A DNA stretch of 64,000 nt, taken from positions 124,001-188,000 of the forward strand of contig JBMHDF010000013.1 of assembly GCA_049889535.1 (NCBI GenBank), given 5' to 3'. Source of the DNA: JAYQKL01 sp049889535 (GTDB taxonomy: Bacteria > Pseudomonadota > Alphaproteobacteria > RS24). The translations under genes and the position numbers were made by a program. Each line of letters starts with the position of its first letter. Position 1 is the first letter of the stretch. The notes under the pieces were generated by a model. That model saw only the letters and a list, made by a program, of their open reading frames with translations. It had not been told where the DNA came from and made no database searches. Below, piece by piece: positions 8,725 to 17,400 of the stretch.

Positions 8725-9360
8725 TTATGCTTCCTCATATGGTGATGGCACATCAAAAAAATTCAGAACTTTAATTTCAAGTGCCTCCATGCGATCAGCT
8801 TGATCTGGCTGTTGATGGTCATATCCCCATAAATGTAAAAACCCATGCACAATAAGATGGGCGAAATGATGCCTTACGGGCTTACCTGCAGCCTGCGCCT
8901 CAGCGATTAATGTCTCGCGCGCAAGCACAACATCGCCCAATAAAACCGGCGGGGCTTTGTCTGGCTTTTCCGCGTCAAGCGATAGTAAAATCATTTCTAT
9001 TTCTTCTTCAGATTGAGCTGGGAAAGACAAAACATTGGTCGGCTTATTTTGATGCCGCCAATCCTGATTCAATATTTGTATTGCCTGATTATCGCTTAAT
9101 TGTAATGACCACTCTGAATGAAGGGCATTTTTTCTCCAATTATCTATCGATAAAGATTTATCTGCCAAAATCAGTGATAAAGCTTTATCTGTCAGCTGGG
9201 CGATAAAATCAACCAGCGCCTCAAGCCCATCATGCCAATCATCTTGGCGCCAATCATTATGTAAAATGCTAACTTCGAGTTGGCCTGTTTGTGTGTTTAT
9301 CGTGACGCAGTCCGCCGGACTATCTGGCTCTTCTGGCGCATCACCAAAACCTTCTTGCAT
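8725..9360 (-). CDS. ybeY: Endoribonuclease YbeY
   Basis: Single-strand endoribonuclease needed for 16S rRNA 3' maturation and ribosome quality control. The zinc site HGFLHLWGYDH is at 172-182, preceded by HHFAHLIV, and the family motif NKPTNVLSFP is at 104-113. The start at 9360 has a GAGGA Shine-Dalgarno sequence at good spacing and lies one base after the phoH stop; upstream in-frame ATGs to 9378 would overlap phoH. At 211 residues it is longer than E. coli YbeY, mainly through an acidic N-terminal extension and an insert before the zinc motif (EMILLSLDAEKPDKAP). Confidence 0.93.
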   Translation of the reverse strand: MQEGFGDAPEEPDSPADCVTINTQTGQLEVSILHNDWRQDDWHDGLEALVDFIAQLTDKALSLILADKSLSIDNWRKNALHSEWSLQLSDNQAIQILNQDWRHQNKPTNVLSFPAQSEEEIEMILLSLDAEKPDKAPPVLLGDVVLARETLIAEAQAAGKPVRHHFAHLIVHGFLHLWGYDHQQPDQADRMEALEIKVLNFFDVPSPYEEA

Positions 9361-9361
9361 G

Positions 9362-10456
9362 TTAGTCCTCATTTCCATCAGCAGTGTTTTTTTGGTCTTT
9401 TTTCTTTTTCGCTGGCTGGTCTGTTAAGCGCATATCACGTGCGCGATAGGCTTTTACAATCCGGGTCACCATGTCATGGCGCACCACATCGCTTTCTGTG
9501 AAATGCACAATCTCGACACCTTTAATTTTAGGCAAAATTTCCAAAGCATCTTTCAAGCCCGATTTGACACCAAGCGGTAGGTCAATTTGTGTGGGGTCGC
9601 CCGTTATCACCATGCGTGAGTTCTCGCCCATGCGGGTAAGAAACATTTTCATCTGCATAGGGGTCGCGTTTTGTGCTTCGTCTAAAATCACAAATGAATT
9701 GGCCAATGTACGCCCGCGCATAAAGGCCAATGGCGCAATTTCTATTTCACCAGACTCCAAACTGCGTACAACTTGCGGGCCAGGCAACATATCATAAAGC
9801 GCGTCATAAAGCGGGCGCAAATAAGGGTCAACCTTGTCGCGCATATCACCCGGCAAGAAACCAAGACTCTCTCCCGCCTCAACCGCAGGGCGCGATAGGA
9901 TAATACGGTCAACTTTTCCTTCAACCAACATCGCTGCCGCCACCGCCACGGCAAGATAGGTTTTGCCGGTTCCTGCGGGGCCAGTGCCAACCACCAGCTC
10001 GCCATTCATCAAAGCATTAATATAATGCGCTTGGTTCGGTGAGCGCGGCATCACCGCCCGCTTATGCGTTCTAACTTCTGTTTGAGAAGCACCTTTCGGC
10101 ATATTTTTTTTGCTATCGGTCTGGGCTACTGGTTTAAGCGTCATGCGCATGGCTCCATCAACATCGCCGGGCTGAATATCCCGACCCTTTTTGAGTTGGT
10201 CATAAAGCGTGTGCAAAACTTCACGCGCCTGCACACAAGCGCTTTGTGCGCCAGTAATGACCAAAATATTTCCACGATTAAAAGCCTGAACACCAAGCTT
10301 TTCCTCTATTCTTGCCAAATGACAATCATGCGCGCCATAAAGCGGCGCCAAAAGACGGTTATCATCAAAATCAAGTGTGAGTTTTGTTTCAGCCTCAAAT
10401 GCGGGCGCTGTTATATCGGGCTTTAGATTAGGCAAACCCGCCCCCCATTTGGACAT
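9362..10456 (-). CDS. phoH: PhoH-like ATPase
   Basis: A 364-residue P-loop ATPase of the PhoH/YbeZ type. Walker A is GTGPAGTGKT at 157-166 and Walker B is FVILDEAQN at 255-263; an N-terminal KH-like region precedes them (LARIEEKLGVQAFNRGN). It is related to superfamily 1 helicases, and YbeZ partners with YbeY, the next gene, one base downstream. The C-terminus is lysine-rich. The 78-base gap to miaB holds an inverted repeat (10474-10494) within the probable phoH leader. Confidence 0.94.
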   Translation of the reverse strand: MSKWGAGLPNLKPDITAPAFEAETKLTLDFDDNRLLAPLYGAHDCHLARIEEKLGVQAFNRGNILVITGAQSACVQAREVLHTLYDQLKKGRDIQPGDVDGAMRMTLKPVAQTDSKKNMPKGASQTEVRTHKRAVMPRSPNQAHYINALMNGELVVGTGPAGTGKTYLAVAVAAAMLVEGKVDRIILSRPAVEAGESLGFLPGDMRDKVDPYLRPLYDALYDMLPGPQVVRSLESGEIEIAPLAFMRGRTLANSFVILDEAQNATPMQMKMFLTRMGENSRMVITGDPTQIDLPLGVKSGLKDALEILPKIKGVEIVHFTESDVVRHDMVTRIVKAYRARDMRLTDQPAKKKKDQKNTADGNED

Positions 10457-10473
10457 TTATCAGAATTTTTATA

Positions 10474-10494
10474 CCCATATATCTTAAATATGGG
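10474..10494. repeat. Inverted repeat CCCATAT-N7-ATATGGG upstream of phoH
   Basis: A perfect 7-bp inverted repeat with a 7-base spacer, 18 bases before the phoH start codon. No T-run follows on either strand, so it is a poor terminator. It could be an RNA hairpin in the phoH leader, an RNA processing site or an operator. Confidence 0.5.
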
Positions 10495-10534
10495 GGTTTC
10501 AAAACGAATTGGCAAGTCTGAAAGCATGACAAGA

Positions 10535-11884
10535 TTATGAAATTTTACCCGTCAAACTATTAGCATGAGCCGCCTCAATCTCAACGGGCAATAATTTACC
10601 GATAATTCGCTCATCTGCGGTCACATGAACGGTCTGCAAATAAGGCGAGCGGCCAATAATTTGGCCATCATATTTACCCCGCTTTTCAAACAAAACCGGC
10701 AGGGTTTTACCAATTTGCGCTTGGTTAAACTCATATTGCTGCGCGTTTAAAAGATCTTGCAAACGCTGCAAGCGTTCAGATTTCACCTCTTCGCTTATCT
10801 GCTCCGCCTCTTCAGCGGCTGGTGTGCCAGGGCGCGGAGAATATTTAAAAGAATAAGCCTGCGCATAGGTCACTTTTTCAACCAATGCCAATGTGGCTTC
10901 AAAATCAGCCTCCGTTTCACCTGGAAACCCGACAATAAAGTCTGAACTCAAAGCAATATCAGGCCGGGCTAGCCGGATTTTCTCAACCAAAGCAATATAG
11001 CTTTCAGCTGTGTGTTGGCGGTTCATCGCCTTCAAAATTTTATCGGACCCCGCCTGCACTGGCAAATGAAGATAGGGCATGAGTTCAGATAAATCACCAT
11101 GTGCTGCAATTAAATCATCATCCATGTCACGCGGGTGAGAGGTGGTAAAGCGCAAACGCTCAATACCTTCACAGGCCGCCAAGCGCCTCAGCAAGCCGCC
11201 CAAGCCGAGCGATTGCGAGTTATCATACCAAGCGTTCACATTCTGCCCAAGAAGGGTGATTTCACAAACGCCCTCTGCGGCCAGCGGGCGCACTTCGTCC
11301 TCAATCTCATCGGCGGCCCGCGAAACCTCAGCGCCGCGTGTATAAGGCACCACACAAAATGTACAAAATTTATCGCATCCTTCTTGCACGGTCACAAAAG
11401 CCGTTGGGTTGCGCGATAAAGGCTTGCGCCGCACTTCTTTTAAGGCTTCAAATTTTTCTTCCGCAGGGAAATCGGTAAACACCACATTTGTTTTTTCACC
11501 CGCCGCGCGCTGGGCTTGAACTTTGGCCAACATGTCGGGCAGGGCCTGAAAAGTCTGTGGCCCAAACACCATATCAACATTTGGCGCCCGTCGGATAATC
11601 TCTTGCCCCTCTGCCTGCGCCACACAACCAGCCACGCCAATGACCATATCGCTCTTTTTATCTTTGAGTTTTTTCAGCCGCCCAAGCTCAGAATAAACCT
11701 TTTCCGCTGCCTTTTCACGAATATGGCAGGTGTTTAAAATAATCATATCCGCACCATCCGGCGCTTCCACCGATTGGTAGCCAGCCGTCTGCAAGGCTTC
11801 CCCCATGCGCTCACTGTCATATACATTCATTTGACAGCCATAGGTTTTGATAAAAACAGATTTTGTATTTGGCGTATCACTCAT
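10535..11884 (-). CDS. miaB: tRNA-2-methylthio-N6-dimethylallyladenosine synthase
   Basis: A radical-SAM methylthiotransferase that converts i6A37 to ms2i6A37 in tRNA. The N-terminal cluster cysteines are C17 (TYGCQMN), C53 (NTCHIRE) and C87 (GVAGCVAQ); the radical-SAM cysteines C170, C174 and C177 are in GCDKFCTFCVVPYTRG. A TRAM domain occupies the C-terminal 65 or so residues (GKTLPVLFEKRGKYDGQIIG). 449 residues is the usual size. It overlaps plsC by 8 bases, which suggests coupling. The next gene on this strand is phoH after 78 bases. Confidence 0.96.
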   Translation of the reverse strand: MSDTPNTKSVFIKTYGCQMNVYDSERMGEALQTAGYQSVEAPDGADMIILNTCHIREKAAEKVYSELGRLKKLKDKKSDMVIGVAGCVAQAEGQEIIRRAPNVDMVFGPQTFQALPDMLAKVQAQRAAGEKTNVVFTDFPAEEKFEALKEVRRKPLSRNPTAFVTVQEGCDKFCTFCVVPYTRGAEVSRAADEIEDEVRPLAAEGVCEITLLGQNVNAWYDNSQSLGLGGLLRRLAACEGIERLRFTTSHPRDMDDDLIAAHGDLSELMPYLHLPVQAGSDKILKAMNRQHTAESYIALVEKIRLARPDIALSSDFIVGFPGETEADFEATLALVEKVTYAQAYSFKYSPRPGTPAAEEAEQISEEVKSERLQRLQDLLNAQQYEFNQAQIGKTLPVLFEKRGKYDGQIIGRSPYLQTVHVTADERIIGKLLPVEIEAAHANSLTGKIS

Positions 11885-12725
11885 GATGCGGGTTTACAGA
11901 TTTTTTAGCCTCAGGGCAAGGTTTATGCATCTGATAATCACCCGTGCTATGGCCAACAGTATAGGCAGCCAGCCCATCTTGCACTTGTCTGCGGGCGCGG
12001 CCAGCTAAGGCTTTGCGCCCCCCCTCTGCATCAATATTGGTCTCTGGAAAGAAAATGAGGTCAACCGTCATCGGGTCACCACATAAAACTTTCAGCATAT
12101 GCGGCACTAAATTCAGATGCCCAATCCAGGCATATTCTACGCGCATGCGCCGCCCCATGGGTAAGCCGCATAATTCTGAAAATACAATCGTCATTGGCTG
12201 CACAGATACAGTCTGGCCTTTTATTTTGGTTTCAGCCGCCGAGATAAGCGCTGATTTAAAAGGCAAAACAATCGTGCCGTCACTGGTTGAGCCCTCAGGG
12301 AATAACACCACCCGCTCGCCTTCTGACAATCTTTTTTGCAAAGCGTTACGCTGGTTCATCGCATCAGAGCGTTTTTCGCGTTCAATAAAAATTGTCCGTC
12401 CAATTTTAGCCAGCATGCCAAAAAGCGGCCAATGCGCAATATCTGCCTTGGCCACAAAATTGACAGGCATGACGGACCCAATGAGCAAAATATCGAGCCA
12501 GCTGACATGGTTCGACAAAATCAATGTGCCACGCTTAGGGCGCGGGCCGTGTGTGCGTACTTTAATAGACGCAATTTTGAGGGCCAAGCGATAGGTTAAT
12601 ACAGGAATATAGCGACGCGTCGGCAGGCGAAAAATATGCGAAATAACTTGCGGTGGCACCAATAGCACGAGAAAAATTAAAATGATTGGCAGCCGAATAA
12701 GGAGACGAAGAGACGGCGGTAACAT
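11877..12725 (-). CDS. plsC: 1-acyl-sn-glycerol-3-phosphate acyltransferase
   Basis: Membrane acyltransferase for phosphatidic acid synthesis. One hydrophobic segment near residues 8-27 anchors it. The catalytic HX4D motif is H73-D78 in SNHVSWLD; motif III is FPEGSTS at 142-148, and VQPMTIVF fits motif IV. The 282-residue length suits a single-domain enzyme. It starts six bases after the fur stop and overlaps miaB. PlsC-like proteins can also acylate ornithine lipids (OlsA), which cannot be excluded. Confidence 0.88.
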   Translation of the reverse strand: MLPPSLRLLIRLPIILIFLVLLVPPQVISHIFRLPTRRYIPVLTYRLALKIASIKVRTHGPRPKRGTLILSNHVSWLDILLIGSVMPVNFVAKADIAHWPLFGMLAKIGRTIFIEREKRSDAMNQRNALQKRLSEGERVVLFPEGSTSDGTIVLPFKSALISAAETKIKGQTVSVQPMTIVFSELCGLPMGRRMRVEYAWIGHLNLVPHMLKVLCGDPMTVDLIFFPETNIDAEGGRKALAGRARRQVQDGLAAYTVGHSTGDYQMHKPCPEAKKSVNPHHE

Positions 12726-12731
12726 ATGAAA

Positions 12732-13163
12732 TTATTTATCCTCTTTATTTTTATTACCGTCATCAAGGGGCATGCAATAAAGCTCTAATCTGTGGTCGAC
12801 AAGTTTGTAACCAAGCTTACGGGCTACTTCTTTTTGTAACACCTCAATCTCTTCATTGGTAAATTCAATCACTTTGCCCGTTTGCAGGTCAATTAAATGA
12901 TCATGATGGTCATCAGAAACTGTTTCATAGCGCGAGCGGCCATCGCCAAAATCATGCCGCGTTAAAATACCCGCCTCTTCAAACAGACGCACGGTCCGAT
13001 AGACTGTCGCGATAGAAATATTTTCATCTAATTTGACAGCGCGCTGGTAAAGCGCATCAACATCGGGATGATCATCGGCTTTTGAAATGACACGCGCAAT
13101 AATCCGCCTTTGGCCTGTCATGCGCATGCCAGCTTGTTCACAAAGTTTTTCTATTTCTGACAT
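12732..13163 (-). CDS. fur: Fur-family metal-responsive repressor
   Basis: A 143-residue repressor with the winged-helix DNA-binding part (GMRMTGQRRIIARVI; ISIATVYRTVRLFEEAGI) and the metal site HHDHLIDLQTGKVIEF at 86-101, with a further His at 124. The CxxC structural zinc motifs of enterobacterial Fur are absent and only C130 is found in the C-terminal half. This is usual for alphaproteobacterial Fur, some members of which act as manganese regulators (Mur). The start at 13163 has a strong AAGGA Shine-Dalgarno sequence; a longer frame to 13199 has none that I can see. Iron or manganese response is inferred from family. Confidence 0.88.
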   Translation of the reverse strand: MSEIEKLCEQAGMRMTGQRRIIARVISKADDHPDVDALYQRAVKLDENISIATVYRTVRLFEEAGILTRHDFGDGRSRYETVSDDHHDHLIDLQTGKVIEFTNEEIEVLQKEVARKLGYKLVDHRLELYCMPLDDGNKNKEDK

Positions 13164-13207
13164 TACCAATCCTTCAACTTGTTTTAGTTGTAACCGCAAA
13201 ACCGCTC

Positions 13208-13684
13208 TTATCCAAGTTTGTATTCCATTAAAATTGCATCAATGCCTGAATAATAGCCCGCCCGCAGGCCGGTTTGTACAAAACCAAACCTGTCATATAA
13301 GCGCCGTGCCGGTGCATTCTCCGCCGCAACTTCCAAAAAAACCCGATTAAGCTCTTTTGTCATCCCCCATTCCAGTGATGCCCTCAACAGGCTTTCGCCA
13401 ATACCTTTATTTTGCTTATGCGGCGCCACCACAAAAGTTAAAATCTCAGCCTCGTCTAAAACATGTTGCATCAATAAAAAACCCAGCAGGTTTTTGGCAG
13501 GCGCAACTTCAAGGTCATCTATAGGCGCATCATGGTAACCCCCCCAACATATGACGCCCTTTTTATCGCGCAGCCCAGCGAAGCTATCGCGACTCCACGG
13601 ACGGGCAAAACCCTGCTGATGCAGCTTTGCCATTGCATCAAGCACAGTTTCAGTAAATGGGGTTGGTATGATTATCACAGACAT
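13208..13684 (-). CDS. rimI: GNAT acetyltransferase, RimI-like
   Basis: A 158-residue GNAT enzyme. The acetyl-CoA loop appears as PHKQNKGIGESLL (Q/RxxGxG/A), and the C-terminal NAPARRLYDRFGFVQTGLRAGYY is typical of RimI, which acetylates the N-terminal alanine of ribosomal protein S18. It lies 14 bases after tsaB; tsaB-rimI pairing is widespread. The actual substrate cannot be read from the sequence. Confidence 0.87.
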   Translation of the reverse strand: MSVIIIPTPFTETVLDAMAKLHQQGFARPWSRDSFAGLRDKKGVICWGGYHDAPIDDLEVAPAKNLLGFLLMQHVLDEAEILTFVVAPHKQNKGIGESLLRASLEWGMTKELNRVFLEVAAENAPARRLYDRFGFVQTGLRAGYYSGIDAILMEYKLG

Positions 13685-13698
13685 CGCCGCACAAGACT

Positions 13699-14451
13699 CT
13701 ATTGCCGCGTCAACTTTTGATCTGTTTTGGGCAGCGCGGCATCAGGCGGGCGTAAATATAGGGGCGCAGGCTTTGACTCAATTTTCGCCAAGCCTAAATC
13801 AAGGGCTGTAAAAAAATGCGCGGCATTGGGGTAAATAATCTCATCAACCGGATAAGCCGATAAAGGCGCGCAATAATCAATCATTAGCGCCGCGCCGGTG
13901 CCAACCAGTCGATAGGGTTTTGCCGTTAATAAATCCGCAGCCTCGTCCCGTGACAACACCGCCGCCGCATTAATCGACGCACCGGCGGCGTCAAAACATT
14001 GTGTGTAAACCTGCCCGCGCCTTGCATCAATCAGACATGCCAAATCCGACTGAGCCGCATCAGCTTTACGCTGATGCGCGATTTGGGTTTGCGCCATAAG
14101 CGCTAGGCTGGTGAGCGTATAAATTGGCGCGCGCGCCACCAGCGCAAAAGCGCGCATCGCTGCCAAGCCAACACGCACGCCGGCAAAAGTACCTGGCCCT
14201 ATCGTCACCCCAAGCGCGTCCAAATCCGCAACCTGACAACTTGCCTTTTGCAAAACATCCTGCAGCATTTGCGGCAAAATTTCAGCATGGCCCGTGCCAA
14301 TCTCTTCATAAAGAGCCGTCACATCACCGCTGGACATATCGCGCAAAGCAACCGAACAGGCTTGCTGGCTGGTGTCACAGGCCAATACGAGTCTAGGACT
14401 TGAGTTCACTGGCCTTTCAGGGCTTTGCGATTGAGTATGATGCGCGCTCAC
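13699..14451 (-). CDS. tsaB: tRNA t6A biosynthesis protein TsaB
   Basis: A 250-residue ASKHA-fold protein that partners TsaD and TsaE in making t6A37 on ANN-decoding tRNAs. Recognised by LACDTSQQACSVAL near the N-terminus, the segment GVTIGPGTFAGVRVGLAAMR and a C-terminal APLYLRPPDA. Members lack their own catalytic site and act by dimerising with TsaD. The start used carries a 15-residue polar extension before the fold; a later start is possible. It precedes rimI on the same strand. Confidence 0.92.
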   Translation of the reverse strand: MSAHHTQSQSPERPVNSSPRLVLACDTSQQACSVALRDMSSGDVTALYEEIGTGHAEILPQMLQDVLQKASCQVADLDALGVTIGPGTFAGVRVGLAAMRAFALVARAPIYTLTSLALMAQTQIAHQRKADAAQSDLACLIDARRGQVYTQCFDAAGASINAAAVLSRDEAADLLTAKPYRLVGTGAALMIDYCAPLSAYPVDEIIYPNAAHFFTALDLGLAKIESKPAPLYLRPPDAALPKTDQKLTRQ

Positions 14452-14474
14452 GCGACCTCCAACATTATGCGGCC

Positions 14475-15059
14475 CTACGCCAATTCACAGGCATCTTCAA
14501 AAGCTAGGCGCGGCAAACGGTCAAATAATTTGTCTGGATCACCCCGCCCAATTGTGCAGATAAAATTAATCTCCACATCGCCATCAGGAAAAAACTCTTG
14601 CTCCATGCCCGCCATATCAAAACCGGACATTGGCCCGACATCTAAACCAAAGGCGCGGGCAGCAATCATCATATATGCCGCCTGCAATGTGCCATTACGC
14701 ATCGCGGTGGCGGCAGCCGCCGCCGCATCATTGCTAAACCACTCGCGCGCTTCCGGATTATGCGGAAATAATTCTGGAATACGGTCATAAAACTGGCGAT
14801 GGTGGCCAATCACGGCACAAACAGGGGCGGCAAGGGTTTTTTCTTTATTATCGGGGATTAAATGTTGTGCCAAACGTGCTTTACCTGCTGCGCTGCGCAC
14901 ATAAACAATGCGGGCGGGCGAGCAATTGGCGCTGGTAGGGCCATATTTCCAGACATCATATAAATCGCGCAATGTCTCATCAGACACAGGCATGTCCAAC
15001 CACCCATTTTGAGAGCGTGCTTTGGTAAACAAAACCTCTAGGGATTTTTCATCAAGCAT
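14475..15059 (-). CDS. RutE/HadB-like nitroreductase-family oxidoreductase
   Basis: A 194-residue flavin reductase strongly resembling RutE: FTKARSQNGW, the segment VSDETLRDLYDVWKYGPTSA, NCSPARIVYVRS, GLDVGPMSGFD, and a C-terminal LPRLAFEDACEL. RutE reduces malonic semialdehyde to 3-hydroxypropionate in the Rut pyrimidine pathway in E. coli. No other rut genes are near, so here it may be a stand-alone NAD(P)H:FMN reductase acting on aldehydes or nitro compounds. It lies 23 bases before tsaB on the same strand. Confidence 0.86.
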   Translation of the reverse strand: MLDEKSLEVLFTKARSQNGWLDMPVSDETLRDLYDVWKYGPTSANCSPARIVYVRSAAGKARLAQHLIPDNKEKTLAAPVCAVIGHHRQFYDRIPELFPHNPEAREWFSNDAAAAAATAMRNGTLQAAYMMIAARAFGLDVGPMSGFDMAGMEQEFFPDGDVEINFICTIGRGDPDKLFDRLPRLAFEDACELA

Positions 15060-15091
15060 TTTGACCTCCTCTATTCTTGCCTTTGGGCAAC

Positions 15092-15664
15092 TTATTCAAC
15101 GGCGCGCACTTCTGTGACAACAGGGCAAAAATGTTTCAGCAGATTTTCCACCCCTTGTTTTAACGTTGCCGTGGAACTGGGGCACCCAGCACAAGCGCCA
15201 CGCATTTCAAGAAACACCACACCATCTTCATAATTATGGAACACAATATCACCGCCATCTTGCGCCACGGCAGGGCGCACGCGTGTATCCAATAATTGCT
15301 TAATCGTGGTAATCACCTCTGCATCTGACCCCTCATTGGCGCCATCAGCATGTGCTGAGACATCAGCCAGAGCGGCATCGGTATTCATCACCGGCAGGCC
15401 TGAGACAAAGAAATCCATAATCGCGGTTAAAATATGCGGCTTCACATGCTGCCATTCCGCATCGCCTTTTGTGACCGTTATGAAATCACGTCCTAAAAAA
15501 ACGCTCTTCACATTCTGGACTTTAAATAAGCTTTGCGCCAATGGCGAGTTCTCAGCCGATGCAGAATTTGGAAAGTCTGCGGGTGGGGCATCACCCATCA
15601 CTTCCCGACCAGGTACAAATTTTAAAGTCATTGGGTTTGGGGTATCTTCCGTTTGAATAAACAT
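15092..15664 (-). CDS. Fe-S cluster carrier protein, NfuA/NifU C-terminal type
   Basis: A 190-residue protein with an N-terminal Nfu_N scaffold domain (MFIQTEDTPNPMTLKFVPG) and a C-terminal NifU-like domain carrying the cluster-binding CxxC in GACAGCPSS (near 155-165), preceded by RPAVAQDGGDIVF. This architecture matches the mitochondrial NFU1/alphaproteobacterial Nfu form, which delivers 4Fe-4S clusters to targets. MiaB, a 4Fe-4S enzyme, is encoded nearby, but no direct link is shown. Confidence 0.92.
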   Translation of the reverse strand: MFIQTEDTPNPMTLKFVPGREVMGDAPPADFPNSASAENSPLAQSLFKVQNVKSVFLGRDFITVTKGDAEWQHVKPHILTAIMDFFVSGLPVMNTDAALADVSAHADGANEGSDAEVITTIKQLLDTRVRPAVAQDGGDIVFHNYEDGVVFLEMRGACAGCPSSTATLKQGVENLLKHFCPVVTEVRAVE

Positions 15665-15725
15665 TTCAGCTCCAAATTTTATAATTATGTTTTCTGTGAG
15701 AACTTATATAGCGCAAAAACAGCCA

Positions 15726-16202
15726 TCACGTAATGGCGTCAATTTGTTCATCGCTTAATTCACCCGGCACAATCGTGACAGGTATATGAAATCCGCTTTT
15801 TCCGGTCGCCAATGCCGAAACCAAAGGGCCTGGCCCGTCAGGGTCCGTCCCCGACGCCAGAACAAGGGTTGAAATTGTTTTATCACTGTCAATCAGGCCG
15901 ACAATCACATCAATTTTATTGCCCTCTAAAATATGTGTTTGGGGGCGTTGGCCAGAAATCTGCACAACTTCTTCCGACAAATTATCTAAAATAAGCTGCG
16001 CCTCTTCCCGTGCTTCTTGCTTCATCAGGCTTTCAACACCCAGCCAATGCTCAAAACCACCCGGCTCTAAAATCGCTGCTAGAACCAGCTCGCCTGAAGT
16101 GCCATGCGCTCGACGCTCTGCCCAGCGCAAAGCTGCACGCGACTCAGGCGTACCATCAACAATCACAAGAAATTTGCGCGGCAAATGTGGGTCCATCAAC
16201 AT
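15726..16202 (-). CDS. Universal stress protein family protein
   Basis: A 158-residue UspA-fold protein: FLVIVDGTPESRAALRWAERRA at the start and VTIVPG at the end are typical. The usual GxxGxxxxxxxxxG(S/T) nucleotide loop is poorly preserved (ASGTDPDGPGPLV follows), so ATP binding is uncertain. The position between trpS and nfu is conserved in alphaproteobacteria. A start two codons later (ATG at 16196) is also possible. Confidence 0.85.
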   Translation of the reverse strand: MLMDPHLPRKFLVIVDGTPESRAALRWAERRAHGTSGELVLAAILEPGGFEHWLGVESLMKQEAREEAQLILDNLSEEVVQISGQRPQTHILEGNKIDVIVGLIDSDKTISTLVLASGTDPDGPGPLVSALATGKSGFHIPVTIVPGELSDEQIDAIT

Positions 16203-16276
16203 GAGATTATGTTGCCACTGTCTGCAGGCGGCGGCAATGCGTTTTTTGTATTTTTTTAAAAAATCACCTGATGCGC

Positions 16277-17311
16277 TTAGGCAAAACCGACAATTTTCTT
16301 AACCTCATCTAAAACAGGTCGGGCAATAGCTTCGGCACGCGCCGCACCATCAGCCAGCACCTTGTCCAAATAAGTCTGGTCGTTAAGATAATCCTGCATA
16401 CGCGCGGTAATTGGGCCAATGGTTTCAATCATCAACTCTGCCAATGCAGGCTTAAATACCGAAAAATTCTGCCCCGCATATTGCCGCAAAACCTCTTGAA
16501 CCGTTGTGCCAGACAGCGCCGCATAAATCCCCACTAAATTTGCTGCTTCGGGGCGTGCTTCCAGCCCCTCTTCAGTCTCTGGTAGCGGCTCGGAATCGGT
16601 GCGCGCTTTGCGGATTTTTTGCGCAATCATATCGCTGTCATCGGTCATGGTGATGCGGGACATATCAGAGGGTTCGGATTTAGACATTTTTTTACTGCCA
16701 TCGCGCAAGGACATTACCCGCGTGGCAGGGCCTGTGATAAGCGGCTCTGGTAAGGGGAAAAATGGGGTGGCGTCCTCGCCCAGAAAATCATGGTTGAATT
16801 TTTGTGCAATATCACGAGCCAGCTCTAAATGCTGTTTTTGGTCAGCACCAACCGGAACATGCGTCGCCTGATAAGCCAAAATATCCGCCGCCATTAAATT
16901 CGGATAAACATAAAGCCCAACAGAGGCGTTCTCACGGTTTTTGCCTGCTTTTTCTTTAAATTGCGTCATGCGGTTGAGCCAGCCAATGCGCGACACACAG
17001 TTCAAAATCCAGGCCAGCTCAGCATGCGCTGAAACCCGGCTCTGGTTAAACACGATTTGGTTTTCGCCATCGACACCTGCTGCCAAAAATGCCGCCGCAA
17101 CCTCATAAGTATTGCGGCGCAATTCTTCAGGGTCTTGCCACACTGTAATGGCATGCAAATCTACAATGCAATACAGGCATTCATAGCTTTCTTGCAACGC
17201 GACGAAATTTCGAATGGCGCCAAGATAATTGCCCAAATGCAACTGGCCAGTTGGCTGAACGCCAGAAAAAACTCTCTGATGAATTGCGCTTTGTGAGCTG
17301 TTTGCAGACAT
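16277..17311 (-). CDS. trpS: Tryptophanyl-tRNA synthetase
   Basis: A 344-residue class I aminoacyl-tRNA synthetase. The HIGH-type motif is GQLHLGNYLG near residue 22, and the KMSKS motif is KKMSKSEPSD near 206. LYCIVDLHAIT and the DQKQHLELARDIAQKFN segment are TrpRS hallmarks. Length is normal. It lies in the order murJ-trpS-usp on the minus strand with an 89-base gap to murJ. Confidence 0.97.
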   Translation of the reverse strand: MSANSSQSAIHQRVFSGVQPTGQLHLGNYLGAIRNFVALQESYECLYCIVDLHAITVWQDPEELRRNTYEVAAAFLAAGVDGENQIVFNQSRVSAHAELAWILNCVSRIGWLNRMTQFKEKAGKNRENASVGLYVYPNLMAADILAYQATHVPVGADQKQHLELARDIAQKFNHDFLGEDATPFFPLPEPLITGPATRVMSLRDGSKKMSKSEPSDMSRITMTDDSDMIAQKIRKARTDSEPLPETEEGLEARPEAANLVGIYAALSGTTVQEVLRQYAGQNFSVFKPALAELMIETIGPITARMQDYLNDQTYLDKVLADGAARAEAIARPVLDEVKKIVGFA

Positions 17312-17400
17312 GTAATAACCTTCCTTAGCGCCTCTTATCGCCTTTTAAGTTTCGCTTTTCAAGCTTTTTGCCAAATCAGCGCCAGCCTGCGCGAGGGTTT

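Noticed and set aside
10914..10928. parS-like GTTTCAC-CTG-GAAAC inside miaB
   Set aside because: It has the wrong length and centre for parS, and it lies within well-conserved coding sequence.
12013..12594. 193-codon open frame on the plus strand
   Set aside because: It is antisense to plsC, whose catalytic motifs are intact; the frame has no recognisable protein features.
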